Shown piece by piece: positions 43,100 to 54,544 of a stretch of 64,000 bases of DNA. Position 1 is the stretch's first letter; every line of letters starts with the position of its first letter. The stretch is from Fallopia convolvulus (lineage: Eukaryota; Streptophyta; Magnoliopsida; Caryophyllales; Polygonaceae). The stretch spans positions 20,271,824 to 20,335,823 of the forward strand of contig OZ024733.1 in NCBI GenBank assembly GCA_964016875.1, read 5' to 3'. The notes beneath the pieces are model-generated. The model saw only the letters and a program-made list of their open reading frames with translations, was not told the DNA's origin and did no database searches. The position numbers and the translations under genes were made by a program.

Positions 43100-43882
43100 G
43101 ATCTGGATATAAACGGGTTGAGTGCGGCTACTCATCCTGTCAGCTTATGGACGTCCTTGACACATCTTGGCGATTGCAACTCCATTATTGCTTTGATCTA
43201 GTCCGGACTTGCTTCAATTCCCCTTTGTGTCATTATGTATCCAAGGAATTTACCCGATGTGACTCCAATCGAATCCTACTTGGGGAGATTTGATTCATTC
43301 TGAATTAAAGAATTCAGAATGAGAATGAAAGGGCTCGCTTTGGCCGTTAAGAGTACCCGTTCCCTATCTTTGTTTAAAGAACAATTGGTCGGATTTAACT
43401 TCATCTGATAGCTCCGTAAAATCTGGAATGCGTCCTCCAAGTGTCGAATGTGATCTTCAGCCTTCAAAGATTTGACTAACATGTCGTCGATGTACACCTC
43501 CATGGTATCCCCCAGTTTTTCCTGAAACATCTTATTAACCAATCTCTGATAAGTAGCACATGCGTTTTTTAATCCAAAAGGCATAACTTTCTAGCAATGT
43601 GTCCCTTGATTCGTCACGAATGCGGTTTTTTCTTATTTGATGATATCCACTAAACGCATCCATGAAAGTCAAGAGATCATGTTCCGCTATATCCACCATT
43701 GCGTCGATGTGAGGCAATGGGAATGAGTCTTTGGGACATGCTTTGTTCAAGTCGGTAAAGTTGACGCAAACGCGCCACTTCCCATTCTTTTTCTTCACGA
43801 CCACCACATTCGCCAACCAATCGGGATATTTTACCTCCTTGATTTTACAAGACTCAAGCAAAGACTTTACCTCATCGTTCAT
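43100..43882 (-). pseudogene. Tat reverse transcriptase, interrupted by plastid DNA
   Basis: 43882 onward (minus) reads MNDEVKSLLESCKIKEVKYP, NVVVVKKKNGKWRVCVNFTD, NKACPKDSFPLPHIDAMVD and TFMDAFSGYHQI (catalytic Asp). A frame change near 43600 leads into MPFGLKNACATYQRLVNKMF and MEVYIDDMLVKS with the intact catalytic YIDD. After KLNPTNCS a 109-bp foreign segment (43268-43376) intervenes, and GVTSGKFLGY of the polymerase resumes at 43267 and below. In-frame stops follow in the thumb region. Confidence 0.9.
43268..43376 (+). other. Plastid DNA fragment (trnN-GUU 3' end and flank) inside the polymerase
   Basis: TCGAATCCTACTTGGGGAG at 43269-43287 equals the last 19 nt of plastid tRNA-Asn(GUU) as I remember it: half of the T-loop, the T-stem 3' strand and the acceptor. 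The 89 nt that follow (ATTTGATTCATTCTGAATT, hairpin, then GGCTCGCTTTGGCCG) have the look of plastid spacer next to trnN. The segment splits the conserved CSFGVTSGKFLG motif of the polymerase at its borders, so it arrived after the element inserted or in an ancestral copy. Identity of the spacer part is inferred. Confidence 0.55.
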
Positions 43883-44464
43883 TACCTGATTGCGTTCTGG
43901 TGCAAATTTAGGCCCTTTCTATTTGATCGGTGGAACTTTCGGGTTGACATTAAGTGCGTGCGTGATAACGTCAGGGCTGATTCCTACCATGTATTCATTC
44001 GACCAAGCAAAACAATCATTGTAGGATCGCAAGAACCCAACTAACTATTCTCGTAAGGTCGGCTCCAGATCCGCTCCAATCTTGATCTTTCTTGATGGGT
44101 CAAGCGGGTCAAGGGCGACTTCTTGGAGCTCGGGCGTTTCAAGCTTCACGTAGTAAGTTGGAGTCTTGCAGTCCTTTAATTGCTATGTTGACGACTTCTT
44201 CTCTGTTTTGACTTGTTTAGCATTTGAAGTCGTCGCTCTCATAGTCACTGAGTAGCATTCCCTAGCTATCTTTTGTTACCCCTTGATTTCTTGTATTCCC
44301 CACGGCGATGGGAACTTCACACATTGATGATAAATTGAAGGGATGGCCTTCATTCCATGGATCCAAGGTCTACCCAAGATAACATCAAAGGGTAATGGAC
44401 AATCAAGTACTTGAAATTTCACCTGATAGTTTACTCCACACGCGATGGTAGGCAACGAGATCTC
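43883..44464 (-). other. Tat protease-polymerase linker
   Basis: Broken frames with phrases typical of the Tat region between protease and polymerase. No catalytic motif lies here. It separates the protease block from the first polymerase block. Confidence 0.5.
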
Positions 44465-44947
44465 TCACAATGTGTTGCGTGATTCGCCGCCAAAGCCCAC
44501 CAATGTCGTAAACTTCTTAGTGATGTCATCCAAACCCATACCTAAGCTGTATAAGGCATCCAACATGAGCAAATTAGTAGAACTTCCATTGTCAATCAAA
44601 ACTCGTTTAACAAGAAAGTTTGCTATTGTTAAAGAAATAATCAAGCAATCATGATGGATTTCTTCTTCCTCGATGTCGTCGAAAGTAATAGGCATCACGT
44701 CATGGCCCTTCCGAATAAAGATTTTGGGCTCCTCTCTCCAAGTACTCCTTGCAATCCTCTTAACTGTAGAATAGGTCATACCACAAACCTCAGATCCCCC
44801 GGTGATGACATTGGTTACCCCTGTGTGCTTGGGAGGTGGTGGTGGATTGGCTTTTCCTTTGTTGCACCTTAGCTTCTCCCTTGCTCTTTCTGATATCAGG
44901 TCCTTGAGGTACCCCCTGCGTAATAATTCGCTTACCTCTTTCCGCAA
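44465..44947 (-). pseudogene. Tat gag end and aspartic protease
   Basis: The 160-residue frame starts in the gag C-terminus (MRKEVSELLRRGYLKDLISE and TGVTNVITGGSEVCGMTYST). It then enters the protease: MPITFDDIEEEEIHHDCLII, ANFLVKRVLIDNGSSTNLLM, where the catalytic motif reads DNGSS in the Tat fashion, and YSLGMGLDDITKKFTTLVGF. This section is uninterrupted. Confidence 0.85.
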
Positions 44948-45029
44948 AGCGATACATTCATTTGTACGATGGCCATGGTCATAGTGGAAATTACACCATT
45001 TGGATTTGTCCTTTTGGTATGAGGGTGTG

Positions 45030-45730
45030 TTACTCTTCTTGAGTCATTTGACAGTATCCACATGTTACCGAGTGTTCGGGCCACCTCCATCGCGTCCACC
45101 CGAAAGTTGTAGTGAGACAACCTCGGAGGCAACTTGGGTCTTCATATCGTTCATACGCCTTGGCGGATGTCATGTTCACAGTTGGTTTGGGAGATGAATT
45201 AGGGTATGGAACATATCTGGTTTCTTGCCGTCCCAGCCGGTGTTCGGGTCGGTGAGGACTAACGGTCTTGTTGGAGAAGAGGTCGTCTTCTTCCAATCGT
45301 ACGTGTGCCAACGCCTTTACCTGTACCTCATCTAAATTCGAGCACGGATATTTAGTTAATTCTCGATAAAGATCAAGATTACCAGTCGAGATGCCTCTTC
45401 GAAATGCCTCCACACCAGTGGCTGCGTCGCATCCTTCTATATTGACCAGCTCTTCGTTGTACCTGTTTAGGAAAGCTTTTAAAGACTCACCAGTCCTTTG
45501 GACCAAGCGGTACAGATCAGTAGAACGCTTCTTGGCGTGTCAGCTACTTGCAAATCTGACCCTGAACCTATCAACCAACTCAACAAAAGATGAAATACTT
45601 CCAAGAGGTAAATGAGAGTACCAATTAAGTGTCGGTCCGGATAACGTGTTCCCAAACCATCGACACATAACAATTTCCTTCATATCAAAAGGGACCGTAC
45701 TAATATTCATGGCTTGCTTAAACACAACTA
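45030..45730 (-). pseudogene. Tat gag capsid region
   Basis: Successive minus-strand frames read MCRWFGNTLSGPTLNWYSHL (capsid core) and then MVQRTGESLKAFLNRYNEEL, GCDAATGVEAFRRGISTGNL and VKALAHVRLEEDDLF, which form the Retrotrans_gag domain of Tat elements. One or two frame changes near 45540-45500 and a late stop break it. Downstream phrases up to 44932 bridge to the protease block. Confidence 0.8.
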
Positions 45731-45935
45731 TGTGTTGGTCTGGATCCGTAACCTCTTCGTACTTAGGTGCGTCGGGAACGTGATACTTTCAAGAGATATC
45801 TACCCTTGCGATAGCGGGTACAAAGAGGGAATCAGTATATCGATCCCGCCTTTCTACTACTATCGGCTGTGGTGCCCTCGGGACCTGAGTAATTCAGTCC
45901 TCCATGGATTTGAGGCATTCCTATAATTGGATCAC

Positions 45936-46424
45936 CTAGGCATCCTCTTTGACAGCCCGTAAAGAATTATCGTTTACCTGATAACCAATTACTGGCCTCC
46001 CATCATCCGGGGTTACAAGATTCGGATCGTCCATGTCCAATCGGCGAGCGACGTCATCCATCGTTCCATTAACAAGTTGCCTGTTCGTCGTTGATTGTAC
46101 TTGAGATTGAAGCAAATTGTGCTCATTAGTTAAAGTTTCAATTTGCTTTTCGTATACCTCGGTGAACTTGACGTGAGCGTTTTTCTGGTTTTCCAGATCC
46201 TTTTGGAGGGTGAGCATGGATGCGCATAGTTCAGCGATGTTATCGGAGTCGACCGTTGTTCCCTGCTCAACGGCTGCGGAAGTGGTAGGATTCCCATTTC
46301 CATCTCCAAAATTCAGTTCATCCCTTTCCGTCCCGTTTCCAGCCTGCTGACCATTAACTCCTTGGTTGATTTCATTGTTCTCGGGATCATCGACATGGTT
46401 GTAGGTAGTCTGAATGCCTTCCAT
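45936..46424 (-). pseudogene. Tat gag N-terminal region
   Basis: The 162-residue open frame begins at an ATG 67 nt inside the 5' LTR border. It is acidic and Asn/Gln-rich, with a coiled-coil-like stretch (LCASMLTLQKDLENQKNAHV, EVYEKQIETLTNEHNLLQSQ), the usual layout of Tat gag before the capsid domain. A stop at 45936 and further changes disconnect it from the capsid segment. Confidence 0.75.
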
Positions 46425-46471
46425 CTTGCGTGTTGTTAGAGTTTACGGTTTTCAACGATTTTCTTTGGCTA

Positions 46472-46490
46472 AGCCCCACGGTGGGCGCCA
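46472..46490 (-). promoter_or_regulatory. Tat primer-binding site
   Basis: On the minus strand TGGCGCCCACCGTGGGGCT follows the 5' LTR end ...CCAAAAC. It is the G/C-rich tRNA-complementary site commonly seen in this clade. Confidence 0.8.
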
Positions 46491-47054
46491 GTTTTGGGTA
46501 AATTCAACACGTAGACGCGTTACCTGCTATAATGAAGTAAACTCAACCAAATAATAGTCTTAACGCGTTAAACCCTCAAGCAAGATAGAATTCGAATAGT
46601 AATGTAAATGAAAGGAGTAAATTGCGACAGTAAGAAGTAATTCAATTGGATTGAGACTACGGCTGGATTACAACAGAGCCTTGATTAACTGTAAAATGAA
46701 TTGACAAAGGAACTATCATTCAAATGAACAACACTGGGTTTTGAAGAAAGAGTATTAGATTTGCTGTCTGAGAGTGTGCAGTGTCGTGTGCGTATGAATA
46801 TCCTCCTTCCCGCTCTTAATCTGTTTTTATATTCCCCTTCCTTCTCTTGACCGTTGTGTGCTTAATGATCCGTGACCGGATCCCGCGAATGTCGCTCACG
46901 GCAGTGAATGCTCTAGTCTTTGCTTCCGGAAATATCGCCATCTATTTACTCGTTTGCTCCTTGCTTCATCGTACGCTCGATTTAGGTAATTATGGGCCTT
47001 GTTGGTTCAAACATTTGATCACCGGATTTGGGCTTAATTTCGGGGAGCCCAACA
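46491..47054 (-). repeat. Tat element LTR (5' LTR in element orientation)
   Basis: About 93 percent identical by eye to 37668-38232, ending GAGCCCAACA followed by the AGACA duplication (47055-47059). Confidence 0.95.
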
Positions 47055-47059
47055 AGACA

Positions 47060-49020
47060 TATGAGACATGTAATAACATGAATGAAGACCTACACCATGT
47101 AATCATCGAATGTTACAATACATGATGTATACTTGTGAAAACTGTATCAAGTAGCTTAAGAACGTACATTAATCAAAATCTGGAGAGGGAATGGACCCTT
47201 TTCAACTAACATTATAGAATAAATAAGTCCAAAATCTTAAGAACATTAATCAAAAAAATAATAACTTATATGTACCAATAAAAATATTTTTAAACTCATA
47301 AGCACCAACAGATCGAAATGTACGTGTTCAGAGCATGTAAAATTTGCAATTCATAGAGCCGGTCTTCCCTTGGGAACCAAATTCCAAAATTGCAGTCTTC
47401 CTTTAATGGGAAATCCATTTTGGCAGTCTTCGATTTCACGAATCATGATAGTGAAGGAAGACGAGAGAGATAGAGAGGGGCAGCAACTGGGCAAGCATGC
47501 CTAGTACTTTTCTCTTTATACGTACCCACACCCCTCTCCATTACTCCATACCAACACATTTTGGGCAAAAATTTAGAAACTCTGATTTCATATCCCACCA
47601 CGCCTCTCAAATCCCCTTTTTACAGTAGCTTTTCTCTGACGTACGCAAAATTTGAGACATTATATCTTGTTTTTCACTGTTCTCATCATTTTCTGACTGC
47701 TCATGATTACATTACATTACATGTATTACATGTCACACCCCTCTATTTTCAAACTTGGCCCATGTTTTAAAATCAAATTAATTATGACTATATATTATTA
47801 TAATTTTACATGAAATCATTTCCCTTTTTCCTTTATTTTTGGTGGTATTATAGTACTGTAGTATATATGCATGTAAGATGGATGGAGTTACGTTGTACGT
47901 TTTTTGTTTGGTTGCTGTTCCCTTTGCTTAATTGGACGATCGAAAGTCAATCAAACATCATGTGTGGTTGGAAATTGGAATCTTAAAAAGAAAGATGAAG
48001 AAAATGGTATGAGTGTGTGACCATATAAAGCATTTAAAAGGAGAGGCAGCTGATTTCAACTTGTCCAAGCCCACACGCTTTGTATTTATGTCTTCCCCAA
48101 GAAATATACTCCATAAAAAGCAAAGTAAAGATTCTTGACCTTGACATCATCCATAATCTATGCTCTTCCTCCCCATCCGCAAGATAATTAAAGTACATGC
48201 CAATGCTGCAAGTACGTACTCGATCTTGCGTGAATATATATGCAAAAATCAGACTTTTAATATCAACAAAGTAATTAATTAACCAGAATTGGAGGATTGT
48301 GGACTAAATAGTTGATTTCAATTATATAACCATGTACGTTTAAGTACGTGGTAAGTCACATATAGAAATATTGTCTCCTAATTAGCTCATTTAACAACAA
48401 TATCAATGACATACTTTATTGATTTACCATCTAAACGATTGATGGGGTGATAGATTTGGGCACTTTTCATCGTATGATCGATATTTTTTTATCTCCTAAG
48501 ATTTAGGATAGCCCAAATACTACTTGGATTAGCCTAGAGCACCCATGAACGGATGAAAACTGTAAACAATTAATTTTAGAGAAATTAATATCATGGCTTT
48601 ATCATTGGGTGGATGTCGAAACGGCGACCTCAGGATTCTTCCCCTAAGGACCAATCGTAGGACTGGGTTCCTCACCCTTTTTCATTGAATTGTAATAGTT
48701 AGACTTCCTTTGAGATAAAAAAAATAAGAACTTACTATACGATAAGGTGATTTGTATGCACGCAACTCTAAATAACTATAACTTGCGTACAAAGTGCATA
48801 AAGATATGGACAAAATTGGGGGCAAAGAAGTTGAAAATCTTCTAATAGAGATGGAAATGTTTTCCATTTTATGTTGGGATGGGGTTTGATGTTGATATAG
48901 TAATAGCATGCCTTGCAATCAGTGAAATAGAATTTCTTGTGCGAATGATTTTGACCTTTAATTTAAGCAACACCCTCAATTCTTTACTTTCTTGTTCTTT
49001 TCTTGTTTTTCTTCAACCCT
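47060..49020. other. AT-rich, apparently low-repeat stretch without a recognised gene
   Basis: No protein domain, LTR or terminal inverted repeat is visible. A short phrase GCAGTCTTC occurs twice near 47392 and 47421. It looks like ordinary intergenic DNA between the Tat element and the next MITE. Confidence 0.45.
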
Positions 49021-49028
49021 TAATATAA

Positions 49029-49264
49029 GAGTTTGGTTTAAATGAAAAAATCTCTTATCTTGAAAAATGAAAAGAAATGTACTTTTTCTAATTCTTAATG
49101 CACTTTTTAACATTTGCACTTTTCGTATTTTGTAGTGCACTTTTCGTATTTTTTGACGTACACTTTTCGGATTACACTTTTTGTATTTGGTAATGCACTT
49201 TTTGTACTTTATAGTGCACTTTTTATTTTTCAGGATAATAGTTTTTTTCATTTGAACCAAACTC
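49029..49264. mobile_element. MULE-type MITE with internal TGCAC repeats, copy 1
   Basis: The left end GAGTTTGGTTTAAATGAAA is the inverse of the right end TTTCATTTGAACCAAACTC, and inverted similarity extends to about 32 bp. The interior is a short array of GCACTTTTCGTATTTTGTA-like units. Flanks share TAATATAA at 49021-49028 and 49266-49273. The second copy at 62719-62984 has a perfect 10-bp duplication, which points to the Mutator superfamily. Confidence 0.8.
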
Positions 49265-49588
49265 GTAATATAATTGTTAATTTAAAGTTGGACACATATA
49301 TTAATAAAGCTAGAAATTGTATAAAAATATTATAATTAAATATTTAAATATTCACATTAAGAATGAAAAATACTCTATAATTTCATCGAATGTAAGGAGT
49401 AAAATTAAAAAATCATCTGCATATTATGTAAGGAGACAATATTTTCAAATAACATCTAAACCCTAAAAGAAAAATATTTGATTGTATAAGGAGATATTAC
49501 TTTTTTTTTATCAAAAGGGAGAGGGCAGTGCTCTTAATATATTAAAACTTAAGCATAAAACGTCTACAATAATCCGGCTACATCAGTA

Positions 49589-50106
49589 TCAAGAATAGGA
49601 ATTAACGACATAGGTGGTGTAGAAACGTACCTTATTGAAAAGTAAACTACTAATTAAAGATAAATTAGCCAAATGATCAACCGCAGTATTTGTAGTACGA
49701 GAGACATGAGCAATCTGGAATCTCGATCCAACATTCACCAACATCTGCTTACAATGACGAATAAGGAAGTAGTCAGGGTGAGCAGCTGGTAAAGACGAAT
49801 TCAGTAAAGAGACAACTGTGGTGGAATCAAATTCGACAATCAAGCAATTGAAACCAAGAGAGATGCTCTCCTTTAGACCATAAAACAGAGCCCATAATTT
49901 AGCCTTCAGAGCGGAACAACTACCACATTGGAAAGTGAATCCATGGAGAAAATTACCTTCATGATCTCTAAAAATACCGCCTCCACCGGCCATTCCCGGA
50001 TTCCCTTGGAAACCCCGTCGACATTCAACTTAATCCAACCAGAGGGAGGTGCACTCCAGCACCTTACCATGTTACAGGGCGTAGTTGTAGGGGACGAAAT
50101 AGTCAA
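49589..50106 (-). pseudogene. LINE RNase H domain
   Basis: Two overlapping minus-strand frames read SGWIKLNVDGVSKG (first Asp), then after a frame change GGGGIFRDHEGNFLHGFTFQ, LKAKLWALFYGLKESISLGF (an expected acidic position reads Lys-Ala-Lys) and CLIVEFDSTTVVSLLN (second Asp), ending TTNTAVDHLANLSL. It is the C-terminal RNase H of plant L1 elements. The region after the domain runs into the A-tail. Confidence 0.85.
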
Positions 50107-50291
50107 ATGGACTTTATCTTTGCAGCTTCAATAAACATCAGTAACATTCACAACATTTGCAGAAAGCGTGTCGATCGTGTCAACACCATTAAACACAAGT
50201 GAATTACGATTCTTCCAAGTATACCAAAGCATGTTGGCAAACATAGAAGCAGCTTTGTCGCCCGACTTAATGTTCGTAATAAATCACTCAA

Positions 50292-50578
50292 TCAAATTAA
50301 GAGAAAAAATTGAGGAGTGGAATTACCATACAACGCAAGCCAAACCAGGCGAATGTGATAACAATCACGAAGGAGGTGCAACTTAGTCTCATCAGCATTG
50401 CATCGCGGACACGCCAGGGAGGCAGCAAGGTGTCGCGGATGTCTATTAGAATTGCACATAAAGCTGTTATTAAGAAGCAAATAGATAAAATTACGAACCC
50501 TGTGTTGAACTGGAATACGCCACACACTACGCAAGTTGATGTTGGGAGACTAAGGCAGTGGGGATTGATCATGCACAA
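50292..50578 (-). pseudogene. LINE zf-RVT zinc-binding domain
   Basis: The frame 50292-50534 encodes FIYLLLNNSFMCNSNRHPRH and CPRCNADETKLHLLRDCYHI, with the CxxC and HxxxxxC ligands of zf-RVT, followed by RLVWLALYG. An overlapping frame reflects a nearby shift. This domain links polymerase and RNase H. Confidence 0.8.
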
Positions 50579-50720
50579 TTTTCATGGCTGTCTTGGTTAA
50601 AAAGATGCCTGAGGGAGTTGGGCTCCAATAGACACGATCCTGCTCGTGTAAATCAGAACTCACCGTGTAAGCAAGCATGGATTGTTTGGTTGAAGGTGAT
50701 AGATAAGGCGCCAACGAAGA

Positions 50721-51660
50721 CTAGTCCCAAGTGGAATCCATCCAAAGATTAGCAACCGTAGCCCCAAGAAACTCGTCTGGGGCCGAGGTAATAGCAACAT
50801 CAATAAGAAGGCTTTCATTCATCCACGGATGCAACCAAAAGAGAGTGGATCTACCATTGCCAATAGATATGCGAATCCCCTTGGAAAGAGTGGCAGCTCC
50901 ATGAATAATGCCCTTCCACATGTGAGAAGAACGAGGAACAAGGGTAAACATATCAATGTCGAGTCTAATGTGGCAATATTTACCACAAATCAGCCTGCAC
51001 CACATCGTGTTGGGTTCAATAAGAACACGCCAACCAAGCTTAGCAAGCACCGCGACATTGGCTTGTCGCATAGATCAAATTCCGAGACCCCCTTCTGATT
51101 TTGGGCGTGAAATTTTGTCTCTAGACATAAGATGCATCTTCTTAGAGTCTTGAGAAGAGCCCCAAACAAAGTCACAAACTGTTCGATCAATGTCATCACA
51201 TATAGAGCACGGAACAAGAGTAGATTGCATTACATACAACGGAAGACTAGTCAGGACTGAATTTGCAAGATTGGTTCGACCCGCCATAGAGAGGCACTTG
51301 GCTTATCGTCCACGTAAACGAGAAGAAACTTTGTCAAGGAGAAAAGAGTATCGATCCGTCGTCATCTTCCCACAAGCTGTAGGAACTCCAAGATAATTGC
51401 CCATATCATCAGCAACCGACATTGAGAGAAAAGAACTAACATCATTCTTAATCGAGTTACGAACTTTCTTGGAGAAAATAACCGAGCTTTTTGTGAAAAT
51501 TAACTCGCTCACCAGAAATACCACAGAAGAGATCAAGACATTCTTTAATGACATTAGCTTGTTCCAAAGAGGCCTCCACAAATAAGACTAAGTCGTCAGC
51601 AAAGAATAAATGTGAGAGTGAAATACCTCCAATCTCTACTGTTCCATCGAGAATCAAGCA
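50721..51660 (-). pseudogene. LINE reverse transcriptase thumb and linker
   Basis: Reading leftwards, 51457-51657 contains ISLSHLFFADDLVLFVEASL, the intact catalytic FADD box, then FCGISGERVNFHKK. In another frame VADDMGNYLGVPTACGKMTT follows, then MAGRTNLANSVLTSLPLYVM and MSRDKISRPKSEGGLGI, then LAKLGWRVLIEPNTMWCRLI. These are consecutive conserved blocks of plant LINEs, broken by at least three frame changes or stops. Confidence 0.85.
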
Positions 51661-52639
51661 CTACCTCCTGAATAATATGGGAGAGGCGCTCCATACATAA
51701 CAAAAAAAGATATGGGGACAATGGATCTCCTTGGCGCACTCCACTAGAAGGTTTAAATTTCCCCGTACGAGCATCCTGCCAAAGAACTTCCATGCTACCC
51801 TCAGTTTGAGTCTTCATGATAACATCAACGAGAAGAGACAATAAATGAGCCTGCATAAGGGTTTCATGCAAGAAATTCCACCGAACCCGGTGATACGCCT
51901 TTGCAAGATCAACTTTGAGCATCATCCATCTAGAGGAGCCATTTCTAGCCGACATTGTGTGGAGAACTTCTTGCACAATCACCACATTATCAATAATTTG
52001 TCTACCCGGTATAAAGCTCGCTTGAGCATGGGAAAAAAGGTCATGAAGAACCGGTTTTAGACGATTCACAATAGCTTTAGTGGAAATTTTGAAGACCACA
52101 TTTAAGAGTGAGATAGGGCAAAAATCAGAAGGTGTGGAAGGAGTGTAAACCTTTGATAATAAAGAAATAAGAGCATCAACGAGGTTTGGCATAAAGACTC
52201 CACGATTATGGAGATCTAAAACAGATTTCGTGGTTTGACATCCTACTTTCGAGCAACTTTTTTGAAAGAAGACAACCGGATAACCATCTAGGCCAGGCAC
52301 CTTATATGGGTGCATCATTTTGAGAGCAATCCACACATCTTCCTGAGAGAAAGGACGAGTAATAGATTCGAGTTGATCATTGGCGATGGTTGGGAAAGAA
52401 ATGACACTCGAATAATTAGGAAAAGCAGGAATCGGTACTTCCGAAAAGAGCGTGGCAAAATATTTTCGAACAAGATTCTGTATCACAAATTGATCAGTGG
52501 TCCAAACACCATTAGCATCTTTGAGAGATAAAACCTTGTTAGCATTTATGCGAACCACCGTAGATAAGTGATAATAACGGGTATTTAAATCACCATCAAT
52601 AAGAAAATTAGCTCTTGATTTTAGAAACCAAAGAACCTG
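51661..52639 (-). pseudogene. LINE reverse transcriptase fingers and palm
   Basis: The 320-residue frame (51596-52558) contains IALKMMHPYKVPGLDGYPVV, ISLLNVVFKISTKAIVNRLK, HAQASFIPGRQIIDNVVIVQ, RWMMLKVDLAKAYHRVRWNF (first catalytic Asp) and SSGVRQGDPLSPYLFLLCME. Every polymerase block is present in order. A frame change near 51660 separates it from the FADD box. The frame begins after a stop close to 52560, within the linker from the endonuclease. Confidence 0.9.
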
Positions 52640-54544
52640 TTATTGGTGCAAGACAATATTAAGCTCATGTCTCAATTTCTTGTCAAGATCAATTAGGCGT
52701 TGGGAAGGCCGAGAAGCAATCGCTTTGGCAACACCCTCCAACCTCGTCCAAAGACGACGTTTGTTATGGAATATGTTGCCGAAGACATTACGATTCCAAG
52801 AATTAAGATCCACCGTTAAAGCTTCAAGAGAGGAAAATAAATCCATCTCAGAATTCGAGGATTCAGAAAAGAAGTTGTGGAAATTAGAATGGAGTAACCA
52901 GGCAGCTTGAAATCGAAAGGGCCGTTGTGAGTTGTTAGGAATGGACCTTGGACAAGCGTGTATCAGTAGAGGAAGATGATCCGAATAAGGCTCAACAAGA
53001 TGCATAACCGTGGCCTGTGGGAATTTTAGACGCCAATCTTCATTGCAAAGACCAAGATCAAGCTTGGCTGCATTAAAAGTGTCTTTAGAATTTCTTGATG
53101 ACCAAGTAAAAGGAGGGCCTGAGAAGCCTAGATCGATTAACTGGAGAGCGTCAATTTTTTCCACAAAAGTCAAAGACAATTGTGTTGAACTTTTTGAATG
53201 TCTGACACGTTCATGTATACTAGTGGTTGCATTAAAATCACCAGCGAGAAGCCAAGGTCGGTTATTGATGCGAGCAAAGTCTTGTAAATGCTCCCAGAGT
53301 TCAAAACGACGGGCAGGGTTTGGTGCTGCATAATTCGCCGAGAGAAGCCATGGTTCATCACCACGACGAGTAATTTCAATAGTGATATGTTGCCTATGGA
53401 TAGAGATGGGCGTGACAGTCACTTTCGAGGTCTTCCAAAAAAGCCAAATACCTCCAGCAAATCCGTTAGCCTCCACTCTAAGCAAGCCATCATATTGGAT
53501 TCGATTACAAACGGAGTCCTCTCTTTCTCCACTAATGCGAGGCTTAACAAGTGCTAACACACTATGGCGATGTAAGCGAGTCAGTTCACGAAGAGAATTG
53601 TGAAATCTAGAGTTTCCAGCTCCACGAACATTCAAAACCATGAGACTTAAACAATCCATAGAACTAGTATTAAGTAAAGACCGAAAAATCGGAAAGCCAG
53701 CAAGCTGAGCAATTGCACTAGAGAGTGTCAGCGGCATTGACACCCGGCATAAGAGAGATGTCTCCTCCATTAGCAGAGTTATGAACTCGACTATCATTTT
53801 GTTCGCTAGACGAGGCAGTGATGGAATGAACATGCCCGTCCGGTGGTGGGATAATAGAAAACTCTGTTTGTCGTTTGTGGTCGAGTTCATCACAGTTGGG
53901 ATTGGTTGACGCATTCTCTTGGCCATTGGTTTCGAGAGTACGGGAGTCAGAAGCAGTGTTTTGTGACAGATTAGGGTTTTGGGCAGGCAATGAGAGATCA
54001 GACGAAACCCTAGGATGTTTGGAATAATGATACTGTTGGAGTCAAAAAGCTGAATCGATCGGCGAGGGGCCACCGAAGCGTTGGGGATCTTGCTTGGAAT
54101 GGATTTGGATAGAATCTCGTTCTGTTTAGGTTGAGATTTTTTTTCCTTCCAAAATTGAAGATTTGGTTGTTGACTTGGAAGGATTGCGTAGAATAGAGAT
54201 TGCACTTCCTCTCTCCTCGAGTTGCGCTTATCCATAAGCAATATTTGCTTGCCATAATCTTTAAGCTGCCTTATTTTAGGTGTCTGCTCATAGGAAACTC
54301 CACGACTGTTTTGGAAAACTTCCGAATTTATCGGGATTGACGTTACGATTTGCATTGGTGTAGAATTTGAATTTGAATTTCCTCCCGCCGAATTCTCCAA
54401 TGCCGCTGAAGGAAGGGGAGCATTGTCGTCGGTGTTCATTGAGCCACTGGAGAGGACCTCCGTTTCTTGACTTTCATTTTCCAGTATTGCAAAGCGAGAA
54501 CCACTTGCATTAGGGGTTTTCCTTGACCGTGCGAGGATCATCAA
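52640..54544 (-). pseudogene. LINE ORF2 start with endonuclease domain
   Basis: The 634-residue open frame begins near the ORF1-ORF2 junction (SRFAILENESQETEV). The APE-type endonuclease starts at about residue 305: LMVLNVRGAGNSRFHNSLRE, then LALVKPRISGE, where the catalytic Glu of the usual ETRISG motif is Lys. GDFNATTSIHE and EPYSDHLPLLIHA (SDH) are intact. The domain nicks target DNA to prime reverse transcription, and loss of the Glu predicts no nicking. After it come LLHSNFHNFFSESSNSE and the helical linker to the polymerase. Confidence 0.9.

Larger units (their letters stand above)
37668..47054 (-). mobile_element. Complete Tat-lineage Ty3 retrotransposon (9.39 kb, inactive)
   Basis: Two LTRs of about 565 bp bound the element, and AGACA target duplications flank it exactly (37663-37667 and 47055-47059). 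Pol runs on the minus strand: gag, protease, reverse transcriptase, RNase H, a second RNase H, then integrase. The second RNase H between RNase H and integrase is diagnostic of the Tat clade. About 40 differences between LTRs were counted by eye (near 7 percent), so it is much older than the copia element. A separate antisense gene occupies the integrase-to-3'-LTR interval, and plastid-derived DNA interrupts the polymerase. Confidence 0.9.
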
